A stretch of 38,445 bases of DNA from Methanobrevibacter sp. UBA412 (GCA_002495685.1 DAGJ01000011.1:31854-70298), one strand, 5' to 3'; positions 1 through 8,631 are shown, counted from the first letter of the stretch. Program-made: numbers and translations. The notes: generated from the letters alone by a model not told the origin.

Positions 1-23
1 TCAACTAAGTTTTTGACAGTGCC
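1..23. repeat. Short sequence shared with position 32543; possible end of a mobile element
   Basis: The first 14 bases of the window (TCAACTAAGTTTTT) recur exactly at 32543-32556. The following bases are also similar: gACAgtGCC here and aACAtaGCACC there. One copy lies upstream of the thermonuclease promoter and the other in the gap downstream of a histidine kinase gene. It may be a remnant of a transposable-element end, but no transposase is present and the copies are short, so chance in AT-rich DNA is possible. Confidence 0.25.
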
Positions 24-42
24 GTAGAAAGATTTAAAAAAG

Positions 43-102
43 TTTATATTACACTTAAAAGAATATACTTAATCATATACATAATTAATTCTTAAAGGGG
101 GG
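43..102 (+). promoter_or_regulatory. Promoter and ribosome binding site of the thermonuclease gene
   Basis: A TATA-like box TTTATATT lies at 43-50. A strong purine-rich Shine-Dalgarno sequence AAAGGGGGG lies at 94-102. The first in-frame ATG is 51 bases beyond the Shine-Dalgarno sequence, too far for normal use, whereas in-frame ATA codons lie at 109 and 112. The site therefore decides the start question discussed for the gene. Confidence 0.5.
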
Positions 103-153
103 ATAAAGATAATAAAAATTGAAAAAAAGTATATTCTTGCAATATTAATTATA

Positions 154-1107
154 ATGATTGTGGCGGTTAGTGCTTTATCTACTGTTAGTGCTTATTATTA
201 TAAAGGTACAGGATTTTCACATACAATACCTGAAAGTAAATATTCAAGTATGAGTGTTTCTGATATTCTAAGTCAATACTCAGATACTGATTGTAATAGT
301 GAAGTAAGTGGTACTTGTACTAAAGTAGTTGACGGGGACACTATATATGTTTCTGGTGTTGGGAAAGTCCGATTTGTTGGAGTTAACACACCTGAACGTG
401 GAGTTGAAGGATACAATACTTCCAAGAATTTTGTTAAAAAATTATGTCTAGATAAAACTGTTAGTTTAGATATTGATGATAGTAAAAATAAGGATAAGTA
501 TGGTCGTACTTTAGCAGTTGTTATAGTTGATGGTAAAAACTTAAATCAAATCTTACTTGATGAAGGTCTTGCAGAAATAATGTATATTCCACCAAGTGAA
601 TTTAATCCATACTCTTGGCAATCAGATTCCAGTAGTACTTATAATTTCATTGGAACATGTGATAGTACTTTAGGTGCAACTTATAGTTTTATGGATAATT
701 TTTACTCATTTTTCGGTATAAACCGTAATGATAACAATAATAATGTGGAAAATACTGTGCAAAATAATGTTAATGATAATGTTAATAATTATGAAATATT
801 AAGTGGTACTTTCAGTACTGCTAGTTCATTATCTGCTAAAACTTATTGTACTGTTAACATTGGAGCTGAGCATGCTGGTGAAAATTTACAAATAAGTGTA
901 TTATATAGTCGTGATGGAAGTAATCTTAATCATGGAATTATAGTGCCTAAAACTGTAAGTTCTCAAGGAAACTTAAAAGTAGCAAGTAAAGATGCATTTA
1001 AGTATTACCCTGATCATGCACTTATAACTGTTTATGATAAGAGTGGGAATACTTTAACTACTAAAGAAGTGAATTTGGATCCGAGTTCAGGCTCTCAAAG
1101 CTTCTAA
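154..1107 (+). CDS. Secreted thermonuclease (SNase-like) family protein
   Basis: This is a staphylococcal-nuclease-like domain protein predicted to act outside the membrane and to cleave DNA or RNA phosphodiesters with calcium. Counting from the ATG at 154, VDGDT carries the metal-ligand aspartates D60 and D62, RFVGVNTPE carries catalytic R73 and E81, and KYGRTLA carries R118, so the catalytic set is intact. An Asn-rich linker at about residues 192-213 leads to a roughly 100-residue beta-rich tail I do not recognise. The coordinates start at the first ATG, but this leaves a short signal peptide. The open frame runs back through codons for IKIEKKYILAILII to ATA codons at 109/112, just after the strong AAAGGGGGG site, and that would give a full signal peptide with a positively charged start. 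True initiation is probably at a non-AUG codon there. The gene stands alone and converges on the operon that ends at 1609. Confidence 0.85.
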   Translation: MIVAVSALSTVSAYYYKGTGFSHTIPESKYSSMSVSDILSQYSDTDCNSEVSGTCTKVVDGDTIYVSGVGKVRFVGVNTPERGVEGYNTSKNFVKKLCLDKTVSLDIDDSKNKDKYGRTLAVVIVDGKNLNQILLDEGLAEIMYIPPSEFNPYSWQSDSSSTYNFIGTCDSTLGATYSFMDNFYSFFGINRNDNNNNVENTVQNNVNDNVNNYEILSGTFSTASSLSAKTYCTVNIGAEHAGENLQISVLYSRDGSNLNHGIIVPKTVSSQGNLKVASKDAFKYYPDHALITVYDKSGNTLTTKEVNLDPSSGSQSF

Positions 1108-1608
1108 TAAATAATTTTCTTATTTTTTCTATTTTTTTTTAATTTCTTATTTAATTGTATAAATTGTTGTTTCTAATTAAATTCTATTAGTCTTTATAAG
1201 AACTATTTTTTTTTAATTAAAAAATATATGATTCTTCAAACCTTTTATTTTTAAAGAAAAAGGAATAATATTTTATTCTTTTTTCACATTTACTCTTTTT
1301 TTAAAATATTAAAATTTATATTAACAAATTTAAAATCTTATAAAATATACTAAAAAATAACTAGCTAGTAATATTAAAACAACACCTAATTAAAATACTT
1401 ACTAATAGATAATTCTTTATTTTAAATTATTAATACTATAATTAAATAAGATTAATCTACTATTTAGGGTTTAACTTATAAGTCAATCTACATATAACTT
1501 AATTAAAATTGTTTATATCTTATATAAAATTTTTATAAAAAAAATTAATTTTTAGAATTTATTTAATTTAAAATTACAAAATTTTAAAAAGAAAAAAAAT
1601 AAAAAAAG
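1108..1608. other. Convergent intergenic region, AT-rich, no gene seen
   Basis: About 500 bases lie between the 3' end of the thermonuclease gene and the 3' end of the minus-strand FmdE/ExbB operon. T-rich runs just after the nuclease stop (about 1118-1141) could end its transcript, and the A-rich block at about 1587-1607 reads as a T-rich tract for the minus-strand operon. No open frame, RNA gene or strong palindrome was seen. Confidence 0.5.
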
Positions 1609-1968
1609 TTAGGGATATAATGTTCGTAGAGTACTTTGCACCATTATTAATTTTCCCGAACTAGAATCTTTATACACTTTACCCATTTCAGTATAACCTT
1701 TACCACTTGCATTACTGGTATCAGGTGTGTCGTTTAATTGTTGGCCTTGATCTACCTGAGCTACTTTCTGCATAGCATTCATAGCATCTTGTTTTTGACT
1801 TTGACTCATATCCTCATTAAAAACAACACTTTGCATGTTCCAACTCATAACAAGGAAAACAAGTAAACCTACAGCAATAACTAGCATAGCATCAACAAGA
1901 TTACCTACACCAGCCATTGGATCTTCTTCTTCATGTTTACGTCGTCTACGACTAGTCTCACGAACCAT
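1609..1968 (-). CDS. DUF2149 family protein, ExbD/TolR/MotB-like partner of the proton channel
   Basis: A single-span membrane protein of about 119 residues. The N-terminus is basic then acidic (RRRRKHEEEDP), followed by a hydrophobic span, VDAMLVIAVGLLVFLVM. An Asp opens this span, as in ExbD, TolR and MotB, where that Asp carries the proton. The rest is a polar extracytoplasmic tail of about 70 residues. By family knowledge DUF2149 proteins sit next to MotA/TolQ/ExbB genes in methanogens, as here, so I infer it is the second subunit of the channel. An upstream ATG exists at 1986 and would overlap the preceding gene by 11 bases. I chose the ATG at 1968 because AAAGTGAT lies seven bases before it, resembling the AAAGGTGA site of the channel gene. 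It is the last gene of the operon. Confidence 0.75.
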   Translation of the reverse strand: MVRETSRRRRKHEEEDPMAGVGNLVDAMLVIAVGLLVFLVMSWNMQSVVFNEDMSQSQKQDAMNAMQKVAQVDQGQQLNDTPDTSNASGKGYTEMGKVYKDSSSGKLIMVQSTLRTLYP

Positions 1969-1975
1969 AAAAAAA

Positions 1976-2638
1976 TCACTTTCCATAGGATTTTAAATGA
2001 TTCAACTTATCTAAGACAACATCAGCTAAAGCATCAAGATTAGATAAATACTCCTCATACCAATGACTTCTAACCTTAGAGACAAAGTAAGCAATCGCAC
2101 CAGCACCAATACCAACAACAGTAGTATCAAAAGCTACAATAATAGCTTGAGATAAAGTATTCACATCACCTGTTCCTAAAGCTGCAAGACCAGGACCCAT
2201 AGGGATTAAAGTACCCATCAAACCAAGAGTAGGACCAATACGAGTAATAATATCAGTTTTCTCTAAAGACTTCGCAGTCCTATCCTCCTCATTTTCAATA
2301 AACTTACGAGCCAAAGCAACACGAGAATCCTTAGTCAAAGAACTAGAAGAAGCAATCTTATCCAAAACCCTTCTTTGAGATTTAGGAATATTACTAGAAG
2401 CAATAACTTCTTTCATACTCTCTACACTATCTGATTCTGTTATATTATAAATTAGTTCACGCATAGTTTTCATAGAAACTTTCTTACGTGAAGTATACTC
2501 AGATATGAGACCTCCTAATATTATAATTGAAATAATCGCAAATAATAATAAAAATACAATAACTGGAATCTGTAAACTTTGAGAAATAACATCTAAAGCA
2601 GATGTTAAAAAGCTACTTCCAGGAATGCTTGAAACCAT
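1976..2638 (-). CDS. MotA/TolQ/ExbB proton channel family protein
   Basis: Proton-conducting membrane subunit of about 220 residues, the usual size for ExbB/TolQ. There is one transmembrane segment near residues 19-45, a cytoplasmic loop of about 90 charged residues, and two more segments at about 130-190. The family signature is visible as [18 protein letters not shown] followed by the Thr-rich helix [17 protein letters not shown]. Such channels normally use the proton gradient to drive mechanical work on a partner protein across the envelope. An archaeon has no outer membrane or TonB receptor, so the load is unknown. The downstream neighbour is the DUF2149 ExbD-like protein. Start: ATG preceded by AAAGGTGA with a seven-base spacer. 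Confidence 0.88.
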   Translation of the reverse strand: MVSSIPGSSFLTSALDVISQSLQIPVIVFLLLFAIISIIILGGLISEYTSRKKVSMKTMRELIYNITESDSVESMKEVIASSNIPKSQRRVLDKIASSSSLTKDSRVALARKFIENEEDRTAKSLEKTDIITRIGPTLGLMGTLIPMGPGLAALGTGDVNTLSQAIIVAFDTTVVGIGAGAIAYFVSKVRSHWYEEYLSNLDALADVVLDKLNHLKSYGK

Positions 2639-2698
2639 TTAATTTTCACCTTTAAAATTTTTTTTAAATATAAATTTTTAATTTTTAAATTTTTTTTT

Positions 2699-3406
2699 TT
2701 AATCTAATAAGCTAGATTTTTTTGTCATAGAATATCCAATTACTATTAAAACTAGTGCTAAGACTATGAACATGAACAATGAATTAAAAGATTGGATGTT
2801 AATTCCACTAAACTGTTTACTTAGTGCAGTTGCTATGTTTGGTAAAACTATAGCAGATAATAGGAAGTAAACCCCAAGGAATAATTCAAAATTACCTAAG
2901 ATTATAGGGTAAGGTTTTTTAATAAACTTAACAATTGTATTAGAAGCAAAATATGAAATTAATATAGTTGCAACTAATGCAACTGCAACATATTCACTTA
3001 AAATAAATACACCAATACTTACAGTAGGAGCAAGTAATAATATAGTTGCAATTATAACTCCAAAACAACATGGACAAGGAGCAATAACAACCATACAAGT
3101 AGCCGTACTAGTATTCTTATTATGCACCTTATACTCACGAATAGTTAAAACACCTGCCACAATCATAATAGCGGCCATTATAATAAAAAATCCAGAATTA
3201 TAAGTATAAATCAAATTAGTTAACTGACTAGTATAATAAGACGCCACCTTAGACAATATTAAAACCCCAGCACCATAACCAATACATACTCCAGCAAGAT
3301 ACTTCTTAGAAATATTAGACAAACCAGAAGCCAAACCTACCTTAATACCAAAAACCAAAACAGCAGATAATATTCCCACTTGCATTAAAATACTTAAAAT
3401 TTCCAT
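2699..3406 (-). CDS. DUF2162 family polytopic membrane protein (putative transporter)
   Basis: About 235 residues with six or so hydrophobic segments and very short loops. This is the size and appearance of the DUF2162 predicted transporters of methanogens. The striking feature is a Cys cluster, CMVVIAPCPCCFG, at the start of the third or fourth segment. It could bind a soft metal or do thiol chemistry, as the membrane Cys pairs of DsbD/CcdA-like proteins do. It sits between a small secreted protein and the ExbB channel in one operon, so transport of a metal or metallocofactor is a reasonable inference, but the substrate is unknown. A GGAG site precedes the ATG at 3406. Confidence 0.65.
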   Translation of the reverse strand: MEILSILMQVGILSAVLVFGIKVGLASGLSNISKKYLAGVCIGYGAGVLILSKVASYYTSQLTNLIYTYNSGFFIIMAAIMIVAGVLTIREYKVHNKNTSTATCMVVIAPCPCCFGVIIATILLLAPTVSIGVFILSEYVAVALVATILISYFASNTIVKFIKKPYPIILGNFELFLGVYFLLSAIVLPNIATALSKQFSGINIQSFNSLFMFIVLALVLIVIGYSMTKKSSLLD

Positions 3407-3436
3407 TAAATATCATTTCTCCAAAAAAAAATATTA

Positions 3437-3928
3437 TTACTTTTTCCTATGAGATAAAAATACACCAACACCTAAACCAATAATAAGACCTAAAACCAAA
3501 CCTACAACTAAAGGTAGGGCTAAATTAACATTATCATTATTAGATTTATTATCATCAGTAGTATCAACTAACATCATTGCATTAAGTAAATCCTCATCAT
3601 TATCAGATGAAATAAAAACTCGATCCTTTAATTCAGGATATTTACTTATAATAGAACGTGCTTCATCTTGATAAGCTATAACAACAATTCTTTTATCTGT
3701 ATTATTTACACTATGCAATAGTATATGCTCAACTTCACTTGAGGAAGTGAATTTATACACACTAATATTAATATTATTAGAATCAGCTAAATTTTTAGCA
3801 TTAACACCATTATTATTATCAGCAATCACCATATGATTATCAGTTACATCAACACCATGAGCTGTAACATTAGAAACACTTAATATACATACTAATGTAA
3901 ATATAATTAAAATTTTTTTGAAATTCAT
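3437..3928 (-). CDS. Small secreted protein with N-terminal signal and C-terminal membrane anchor
   Basis: 163 residues. A signal peptide (MNFKKILIIFTLVCILSVSN) probably ends at VTA, so the mature protein would begin with His (HGVDVTDNH). An extracytoplasmic domain of about 110 residues follows, then a glycine-rich membrane span (LVVGLVLGLIIGLGVGVFL) and a basic tail SHRKK. I recognise no family. The layout of two hydrophobic ends with an outside loop of about 100 residues resembles CbiN/NikN, the small partner of CbiM/NikM metal permeases, and the gene directly follows the CbiM-like gene with an 18-base gap. A CbiN-like role is an inference from layout only. Confidence 0.55.
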   Translation of the reverse strand: MNFKKILIIFTLVCILSVSNVTAHGVDVTDNHMVIADNNNGVNAKNLADSNNINISVYKFTSSSEVEHILLHSVNNTDKRIVVIAYQDEARSIISKYPELKDRVFISSDNDEDLLNAMMLVDTTDDNKSNNDNVNLALPLVVGLVLGLIIGLGVGVFLSHRKK

Positions 3929-3946
3929 TCTACCTTAAAACCTCCA

Positions 3947-4570
3947 CTAAACTTTATCTAATTCTAAAATCCCAGGCTTAACTTTCCTTAAAAAAGAAAT
4001 TATAATAACATTCATAAGACCTTCTAAAATTCCAACAAGAATATAAAATGGAATAAGGCTTGTTATTAAAATTTCAAAATTACCAGAACCTGAAATCAGA
4101 ATTATAAACATTTGACAAACACTAGCTAAACTAATACTAGCTAAACTTGCTAAAAACACTGCAAACTTATCATTTAAATCTTTAAATATTAAATAAAAAA
4201 TACTCACTATAAATGGGATAATAATACCCATAACTAATACATTAGCACCAAGAGATACAATTCCACCCATACCTAAAAATAATGCTTGAACTAAAAGTGC
4301 TATAAATGTAATTATAATACCACTATAAGGACCCATAATTAACACAGCTAAAGGTATTAAAAAGAAATGTACTGGAATACCAAAAGGTGTAGGGATACTA
4401 ATACCTGAACATATTGTCACTGCAGCTGAAAAAAAAGCTAAAAGTATTAGTCTGTGAGTATAATCTTTACTAGCTCTAAATTTATAGAGAAAAATACCAA
4501 TAAAAATTATACAAATAATCCAATAAATAATAGATTGATCTAAAGGTATTATACCATCAGGTAAATGCAT
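3947..4570 (-). CDS. cbiM: CbiM-type energy-coupling-factor permease (cobalt/nickel uptake family)
   Basis: Integral membrane substrate-specific subunit of about 207 residues with six to seven hydrophobic segments. It begins MHLPDGIIP, matching the MH-x-P-x-G start of CbiM/NikM, in which His2 and the N-terminal amine bind Co2+ or Ni2+. The segment GISIPTPFGIPVHFFLIPLA is also typical. No CbiQ or CbiO (energising membrane protein and ATPase) is in the window. Instead the neighbours are an ExbB/ExbD-like proton channel and FmdE-domain surface proteins. The cognate ATPase may be encoded elsewhere, or the module may be energised differently. A GGGAGG site lies about 11 bases before the ATG. Family assignment is firm, metal specificity is not. 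Confidence 0.85.
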   Translation of the reverse strand: MHLPDGIIPLDQSIIYWIICIIFIGIFLYKFRASKDYTHRLILLAFFSAAVTICSGISIPTPFGIPVHFFLIPLAVLIMGPYSGIIITFIALLVQALFLGMGGIVSLGANVLVMGIIIPFIVSIFYLIFKDLNDKFAVFLASLASISLASVCQMFIILISGSGNFEILITSLIPFYILVGILEGLMNVIIISFLRKVKPGILELDKV

Positions 4571-4606
4571 AAAAAATTAAACCTCCCTAATAATTAAACA
4601 TTTTAA

Positions 4607-5110
4607 TCATAATAAAAATTTATATAAAATTACAACACCAATAAAACCAACAATAAAGACAATACTTAATAATATAATATTATTTAATGAAAAAATAGAA
4701 TCAGACCCATTATTTCCATTACTATTATTTACAGATTGATTATCACTAGTATTAGCTGTAAGATTTGTATTATTTGAATAATCACTTGATTCAACTTGGC
4801 TTGTAGAACTTGAAGGGTTAGAACCTGAACTACTAGAACTTGTAGAATCACTAGAACCTAGACTACTTGAAGATGAACCACTGGAAATTGAAGCATGAGA
4901 ACTACCAGAACTTACAGATGCATGAGAACTACTACTGCCTGATGATGCATGATTAACACCTGAATTACTTGAAGAGCCACTTGAAACTTCTTCAACATAT
5001 TCACTACCATGACCTGGATGAGCTGATACAAAACTCAGACTTATACATAAACTTAAAATTAAAATAATAAATAATAATGATAATTTATTCAAATTCTTTA
5101 TAAAAAACAT
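4607..5110 (-). CDS. Secreted Ser-rich protein with metal-binding-like HPGHG N-terminus and C-terminal anchor
   Basis: About 167 residues from the ATG at 5110. A signal peptide ends at about SFVSA, so the mature protein should begin HPGHGSEYVEE with His at positions 1 and 4. Then come about 80 residues of Ser/Asn/Gly low complexity, suited to spanning a cell wall, and a C-terminal hydrophobic helix (IILLSIVFIVGFIGVVILY). HPGHG-type starts also occur in HupE/UreJ nickel proteins, so a metal-handling role is an inference. The ATG at 5110 touches its Shine-Dalgarno GGGGAG (5111-5116). An ATA at 5101-5099, nine bases from that site, would begin the protein as KNLNKLSLLF and may be the real start. 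The gene lies between the FmdE gene and cbiM in the operon. Confidence 0.6.
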   Translation of the reverse strand: MFFIKNLNKLSLLFIILILSLCISLSFVSAHPGHGSEYVEEVSSGSSSNSGVNHASSGSSSSHASVSSGSSHASISSGSSSSSLGSSDSTSSSSSGSNPSSSTSQVESSDYSNNTNLTANTSDNQSVNNSNGNNGSDSIFSLNNIILLSIVFIVGFIGVVILYKFLL

Positions 5111-5228
5111 CTCCCCATATTTTATTTTATTGATAAAAAAAAATTTTTAATAATTATAAAAAAAGTAAAAAAAAATTTATAAGTGAAAAAAATAATTATT
5201 AATTCACTTATAAAATTTTTAAAAATAT

Positions 5229-8216
5229 TTATTCATTTTTTCGGGTTTTAATAAAACCAAAACCTGCAAATGCTCCAATAATTAAAACTAAAATAATTGC
5301 ATAAATTAAATTATTAGAATTAATACCTGAACTAGATGAAGCTTGTTGGTTAATCTCATAAGCTGCACCTTTAGCATCAGAACTAGATGAACTAGAAGAA
5401 CTTACACTATTAGATCCAATATTATTAGAAGAACCAAGATTGGAATTAGAAGCACTAGTAGAACCTAGAGAGTTAGAAGCACTTGAACCATGGTTGGATT
5501 GGATTGAATTAGAAGAGGAACTAGAAGATCCACCATTATCAACAATCACAGTACCATTATTTTGATTATCATTCTTTTTCATAGAATCTAATAAGTCTTG
5601 TTTACTCATATTTGGAAGACTTTTAAGATAAGAAATTGCATTAGTATCTTTACCTCCTCCAGATTTAATGAAATTGAATTGTTCTTGGGTTATATAACGA
5701 GTTTCAGAACCTAAGATACTATTTCCTTCTTTAATATTTGGATTAGATACACCATTATATAAATCAATGAAGGCTTGAATTGTAGTTGCACGTTTAGCTT
5801 CAGAAGTAGCAGCAGAACTTGTATCAATAGTTGCCCATTTAAAATTCATTATAACTGCTCTTCCTATATTTAATTCATTATCCCAAATTACAAGAACTCC
5901 TTCTTCAGTAGCACCATTAATATAATCAGATTCTACATCATCACTAGTTAATCTTTGATCCATATAATTTCCTAAACCTGGAGATATACCAAGTAAATAT
6001 TCTAAACTATCATCTTTACAATATATACTAGATGCAATGTAAAAGTATGATTCATTTTCGTTTAATGGATAATTACTTTGAATATAATCAGTCATGAAAA
6101 ATCCTGGTTGAACTCCAGGACAAGCATGTCCATGGAAAAGGAATGTTACTAATTGGTCAAATGCTAAATCTCCTGCCCATGCATTAGTTAAACTTTGAAT
6201 GTTAAACCAATTACCATCAGGGAAAACATTACTACTAATTGCAGAACTTAATTTACTATTATTTAAAGTGTTCATTCCAATGTCATGAACATGAGTTCCA
6301 TTGTATGAACCTATAAAGTAAGTTCCATCTTCATTATATCTTATGTAAACAGACATTAATTTACCATCATCTTGTTTTAATACAAAAGTAAACCATAATG
6401 GTTTCCACATTGGTCTGTGGTCTGGTAATAATGTGTATCTACTTAATCTTGAACCGAATACTTCAAATATTCCATCCCATACAGCTTCTGTGCTTTGTTC
6501 TTTAATATAACTGTAACCTGCAGTTGTAAGGATTTCAAAATTAGGCATTCCTTTTTCAATTTCTATGCCTAATTCTTTTTTGAATATATCTTTAGCTAAA
6601 TTACTTGCTCTTAGTCCGATTTCTTTAAAATCATTATAAGTTAAATTGCCTCGATTAGCAATAGTATTATTACGAATTGCATTTGGTAAATTTAAACTCA
6701 TTATATAATTATAATCTAAACCATGAGCTTCAATAGCTTCTATTCTTGTTTCCCCTGCGTTTGTAGCATTTTTACTTGTAGGGAATGTAATGTTTTTTGC
6801 TGAGCCTATTAAATAGTAGTATTGTTTTTCTGTTAAGTTTTCTTTTTCTAAGAGTATACTTACTAAACTAGCAGGATTAGTGTTAATCCGGTTAATCCAC
6901 CAAGTATTATATTTTAATTGTTCTAAACTACCGTTACCTTTTATTCCAGTTTCTTTTTCAAATAGTTTTTTGTTTTCTGCTGAATTGTATTGCATTAAAA
7001 TTAATGTTCCGGATCCTGGGCTTGTAACTTCATATTTATTACTTGTTTTATTATAAGTTACTACAGCATCTTTCCATCTTATAAAAGCCATCATATTAGT
7101 AGTTGCACCAGTTGATGTAGTGTCGAATCCTACATATCCACTTTTACCTGCTGTTGCATCTAAAAAGAATAGTACTGCGTCACTAGCAGAATCTCCAGGA
7201 ATTCCTAACACTTTATATGATGTTATATCTCCAGGTGATCCACTTCCACCATCAGTTGCTTTTATTGGAGGGTAATATTGCATTAATGCTTCAGTTATTG
7301 TGTAACCTCCAAGTGTTCCTTCACAGATATGTCCGTGGAAGGCTGCTTCTTGCAGAACTAAGTATGATACATTATCGTACCATCCATTAGCTAAACTTGC
7401 AAAGGAAAATGCGTTTTCTCCACCTACTGCTTTATAGAGTTGGTTCCATTGAGCTTTTGTCATATTTTCAGATATACTTCCTAAATAAGAATAAGTTGTA
7501 GATCCATTTAAGAATATGACTGCATTTAATTTATTACCATTTCTTGTTACAAAACAAAAATCTATTGGACTAGTAGCTGTTTGACGTAACATTAGCATGT
7601 TTCCTAAACCATAAGATATTCTATTCCCATAGTTTAGTATTGCTTCTATTGCATCTTCACTAGTTTGTCCATTTAATTTAGGTACACCTGCAGTGGTTAT
7701 TGCTAAGATTTCATCTGCAGTGTTGAAATTTAGGAGTGAATCTGCTTTTGCTGTTACATCTCTTCCTAATTGGTAACTTTCAGTAGCTTTCATATTGAAC
7801 ACTAAATTTCCTAATAAATCACTTTGATTATTATTTATTGTTAATAATTGTGATTGAGTTATATATCCAGGTGCTGAAACTGTAATGTTAAGTATGGAAT
7901 TTGAATTAGAATTAAGTTTCACTTGGTATATATCATTTGAATAGGTTTTGTTTAAATTTAATGTATTGTTGCTTTCTTTAATATTAATTGTAGGATTCAT
8001 TACATTATTATTTTCTGAGTATTCATAATTTATTTTTAAATCAAGATTGTATGTTGATTTATCATTTGAGTTACTAGAATCTAATTTAATATCATTTGTG
8101 GAGGATTCAATACTATCTGTATTAGATAATGTTGTATCCTCTACTGCTGATACTGTTCCTATTGTTAGTAATATTAAACTTATTAAAACTGCTAAAAATT
8201 TTTGTCCATTTGTCAA
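5229..8216 (-). CDS. Surface-anchored protein with two FmdE domains
   Basis: About 995 residues and the first gene of the operon. A signal peptide (to about TVSA) is followed by an Asn/Ser-rich beta region at about 40-135, two FmdE-like domains, a Ser/Asn-rich linker of about 80 residues, and a C-terminal membrane helix (IYAIILVLIIGAFAGFGF) with tail KTRKNE. The FmdE hallmark HGHxCxG appears twice, as HGHICEG near residue 295 and HGHACPG near residue 695. In FmdE proteins these His and Cys residues bind zinc or another metal. FmdE was named from the molybdenum formylmethanofuran dehydrogenase operon but is not an enzyme subunit. Here it is outside the cell and tandem, suggesting a metal-capture or metal-cofactor surface protein feeding the CbiM/ExbB components. 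I chose TTG at 8216 because AGGGTG (8225-8230) is eight bases upstream; a GTG at 8225 is the alternative. Confidence 0.82.
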   Translation of the reverse strand: MTNGQKFLAVLISLILLTIGTVSAVEDTTLSNTDSIESSTNDIKLDSSNSNDKSTYNLDLKINYEYSENNNVMNPTINIKESNNTLNLNKTYSNDIYQVKLNSNSNSILNITVSAPGYITQSQLLTINNNQSDLLGNLVFNMKATESYQLGRDVTAKADSLLNFNTADEILAITTAGVPKLNGQTSEDAIEAILNYGNRISYGLGNMLMLRQTATSPIDFCFVTRNGNKLNAVIFLNGSTTYSYLGSISENMTKAQWNQLYKAVGGENAFSFASLANGWYDNVSYLVLQEAAFHGHICEGTLGGYTITEALMQYYPPIKATDGGSGSPGDITSYKVLGIPGDSASDAVLFFLDATAGKSGYVGFDTTSTGATTNMMAFIRWKDAVVTYNKTSNKYEVTSPGSGTLILMQYNSAENKKLFEKETGIKGNGSLEQLKYNTWWINRINTNPASLVSILLEKENLTEKQYYYLIGSAKNITFPTSKNATNAGETRIEAIEAHGLDYNYIMSLNLPNAIRNNTIANRGNLTYNDFKEIGLRASNLAKDIFKKELGIEIEKGMPNFEILTTAGYSYIKEQSTEAVWDGIFEVFGSRLSRYTLLPDHRPMWKPLWFTFVLKQDDGKLMSVYIRYNEDGTYFIGSYNGTHVHDIGMNTLNNSKLSSAISSNVFPDGNWFNIQSLTNAWAGDLAFDQLVTFLFHGHACPGVQPGFFMTDYIQSNYPLNENESYFYIASSIYCKDDSLEYLLGISPGLGNYMDQRLTSDDVESDYINGATEEGVLVIWDNELNIGRAVIMNFKWATIDTSSAATSEAKRATTIQAFIDLYNGVSNPNIKEGNSILGSETRYITQEQFNFIKSGGGKDTNAISYLKSLPNMSKQDLLDSMKKNDNQNNGTVIVDNGGSSSSSSNSIQSNHGSSASNSLGSTSASNSNLGSSNNIGSNSVSSSSSSSSDAKGAAYEINQQASSSSGINSNNLIYAIILVLIIGAFAGFGFIKTRKNE

Positions 8217-8225
8217 AAAATACAC

Positions 8226-8631
8226 ACCCTTTTTTTTAATTTTTTCTATTAAAAAAAGGTTTTTATTGTGATAAAAGATTAATTTATTTTTATCACGTTA
8301 AAACTTTCTAAAGTAATACTAATATAAACCTTGTTATTAAAAAAAACTTAATAAACAAGTAAAAAGTAATACTTCCATATATAAAAAAACTAATAAAAAC
8401 AATAACAAAACACTCTTAAGCAAACAAAAAAATTAATAACTAGAAAAAATCTAATAAAACACTAAAAAAACAATGAAAAACTTAAATCATTAAAAATAAG
8501 AATCCTCAAAATATTAAAAAACAAAACAAGCCAAAAAATAAAGTAATAAAAATGTTAATACTTATAATAAAATCAATCTGATTCTTTTTTAGGTTTAATA
8601 AAAAATATTGAAATTAAAAAAGTGTTGTTTT
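8226..8631. other. Promoter and leader of the FmdE operon plus A-rich spacer
   Basis: About 400 bases between the FmdE gene start and the 3' end of the restriction endonuclease gene. On the minus strand it holds a TATA-like box TTTATATTAG (about 8319-8328), the inverted repeat listed separately, and the Shine-Dalgarno site at 8225-8230. The rest, 8340-8631, is A-rich on the plus strand, with no coding frame or RNA gene seen. Confidence 0.5.
8268..8296. promoter_or_regulatory. Perfect inverted repeat in the FmdE operon promoter/leader (candidate operator)
   Basis: Arms GTGATAAAA (8268-8276) and TTTTATCAC (8288-8296) are exact reverse complements separated by 11 bases. The repeat lies 23 to 51 bases downstream of the near edge of the TATA-like box at about 8319-8328, so it covers the expected transcription start and early leader, a usual place for an archaeal repressor to bind. 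With the metal-transport genes downstream, a metal- or cofactor-responsive regulator is plausible. A leader RNA hairpin is the alternative. Confidence 0.5.

Noticed and set aside
5229..8216. FmdE gene as evidence for a formylmethanofuran dehydrogenase operon here
   Set aside because: No fmd/fwd enzyme subunits are present, and this protein is secreted and anchored. The name reflects history, not function here.
8047..8271. Plus-strand open frame of 74 codons
   Set aside because: It is opposite the signal-peptide region of the FmdE gene and its promoter, with no recognisable product.
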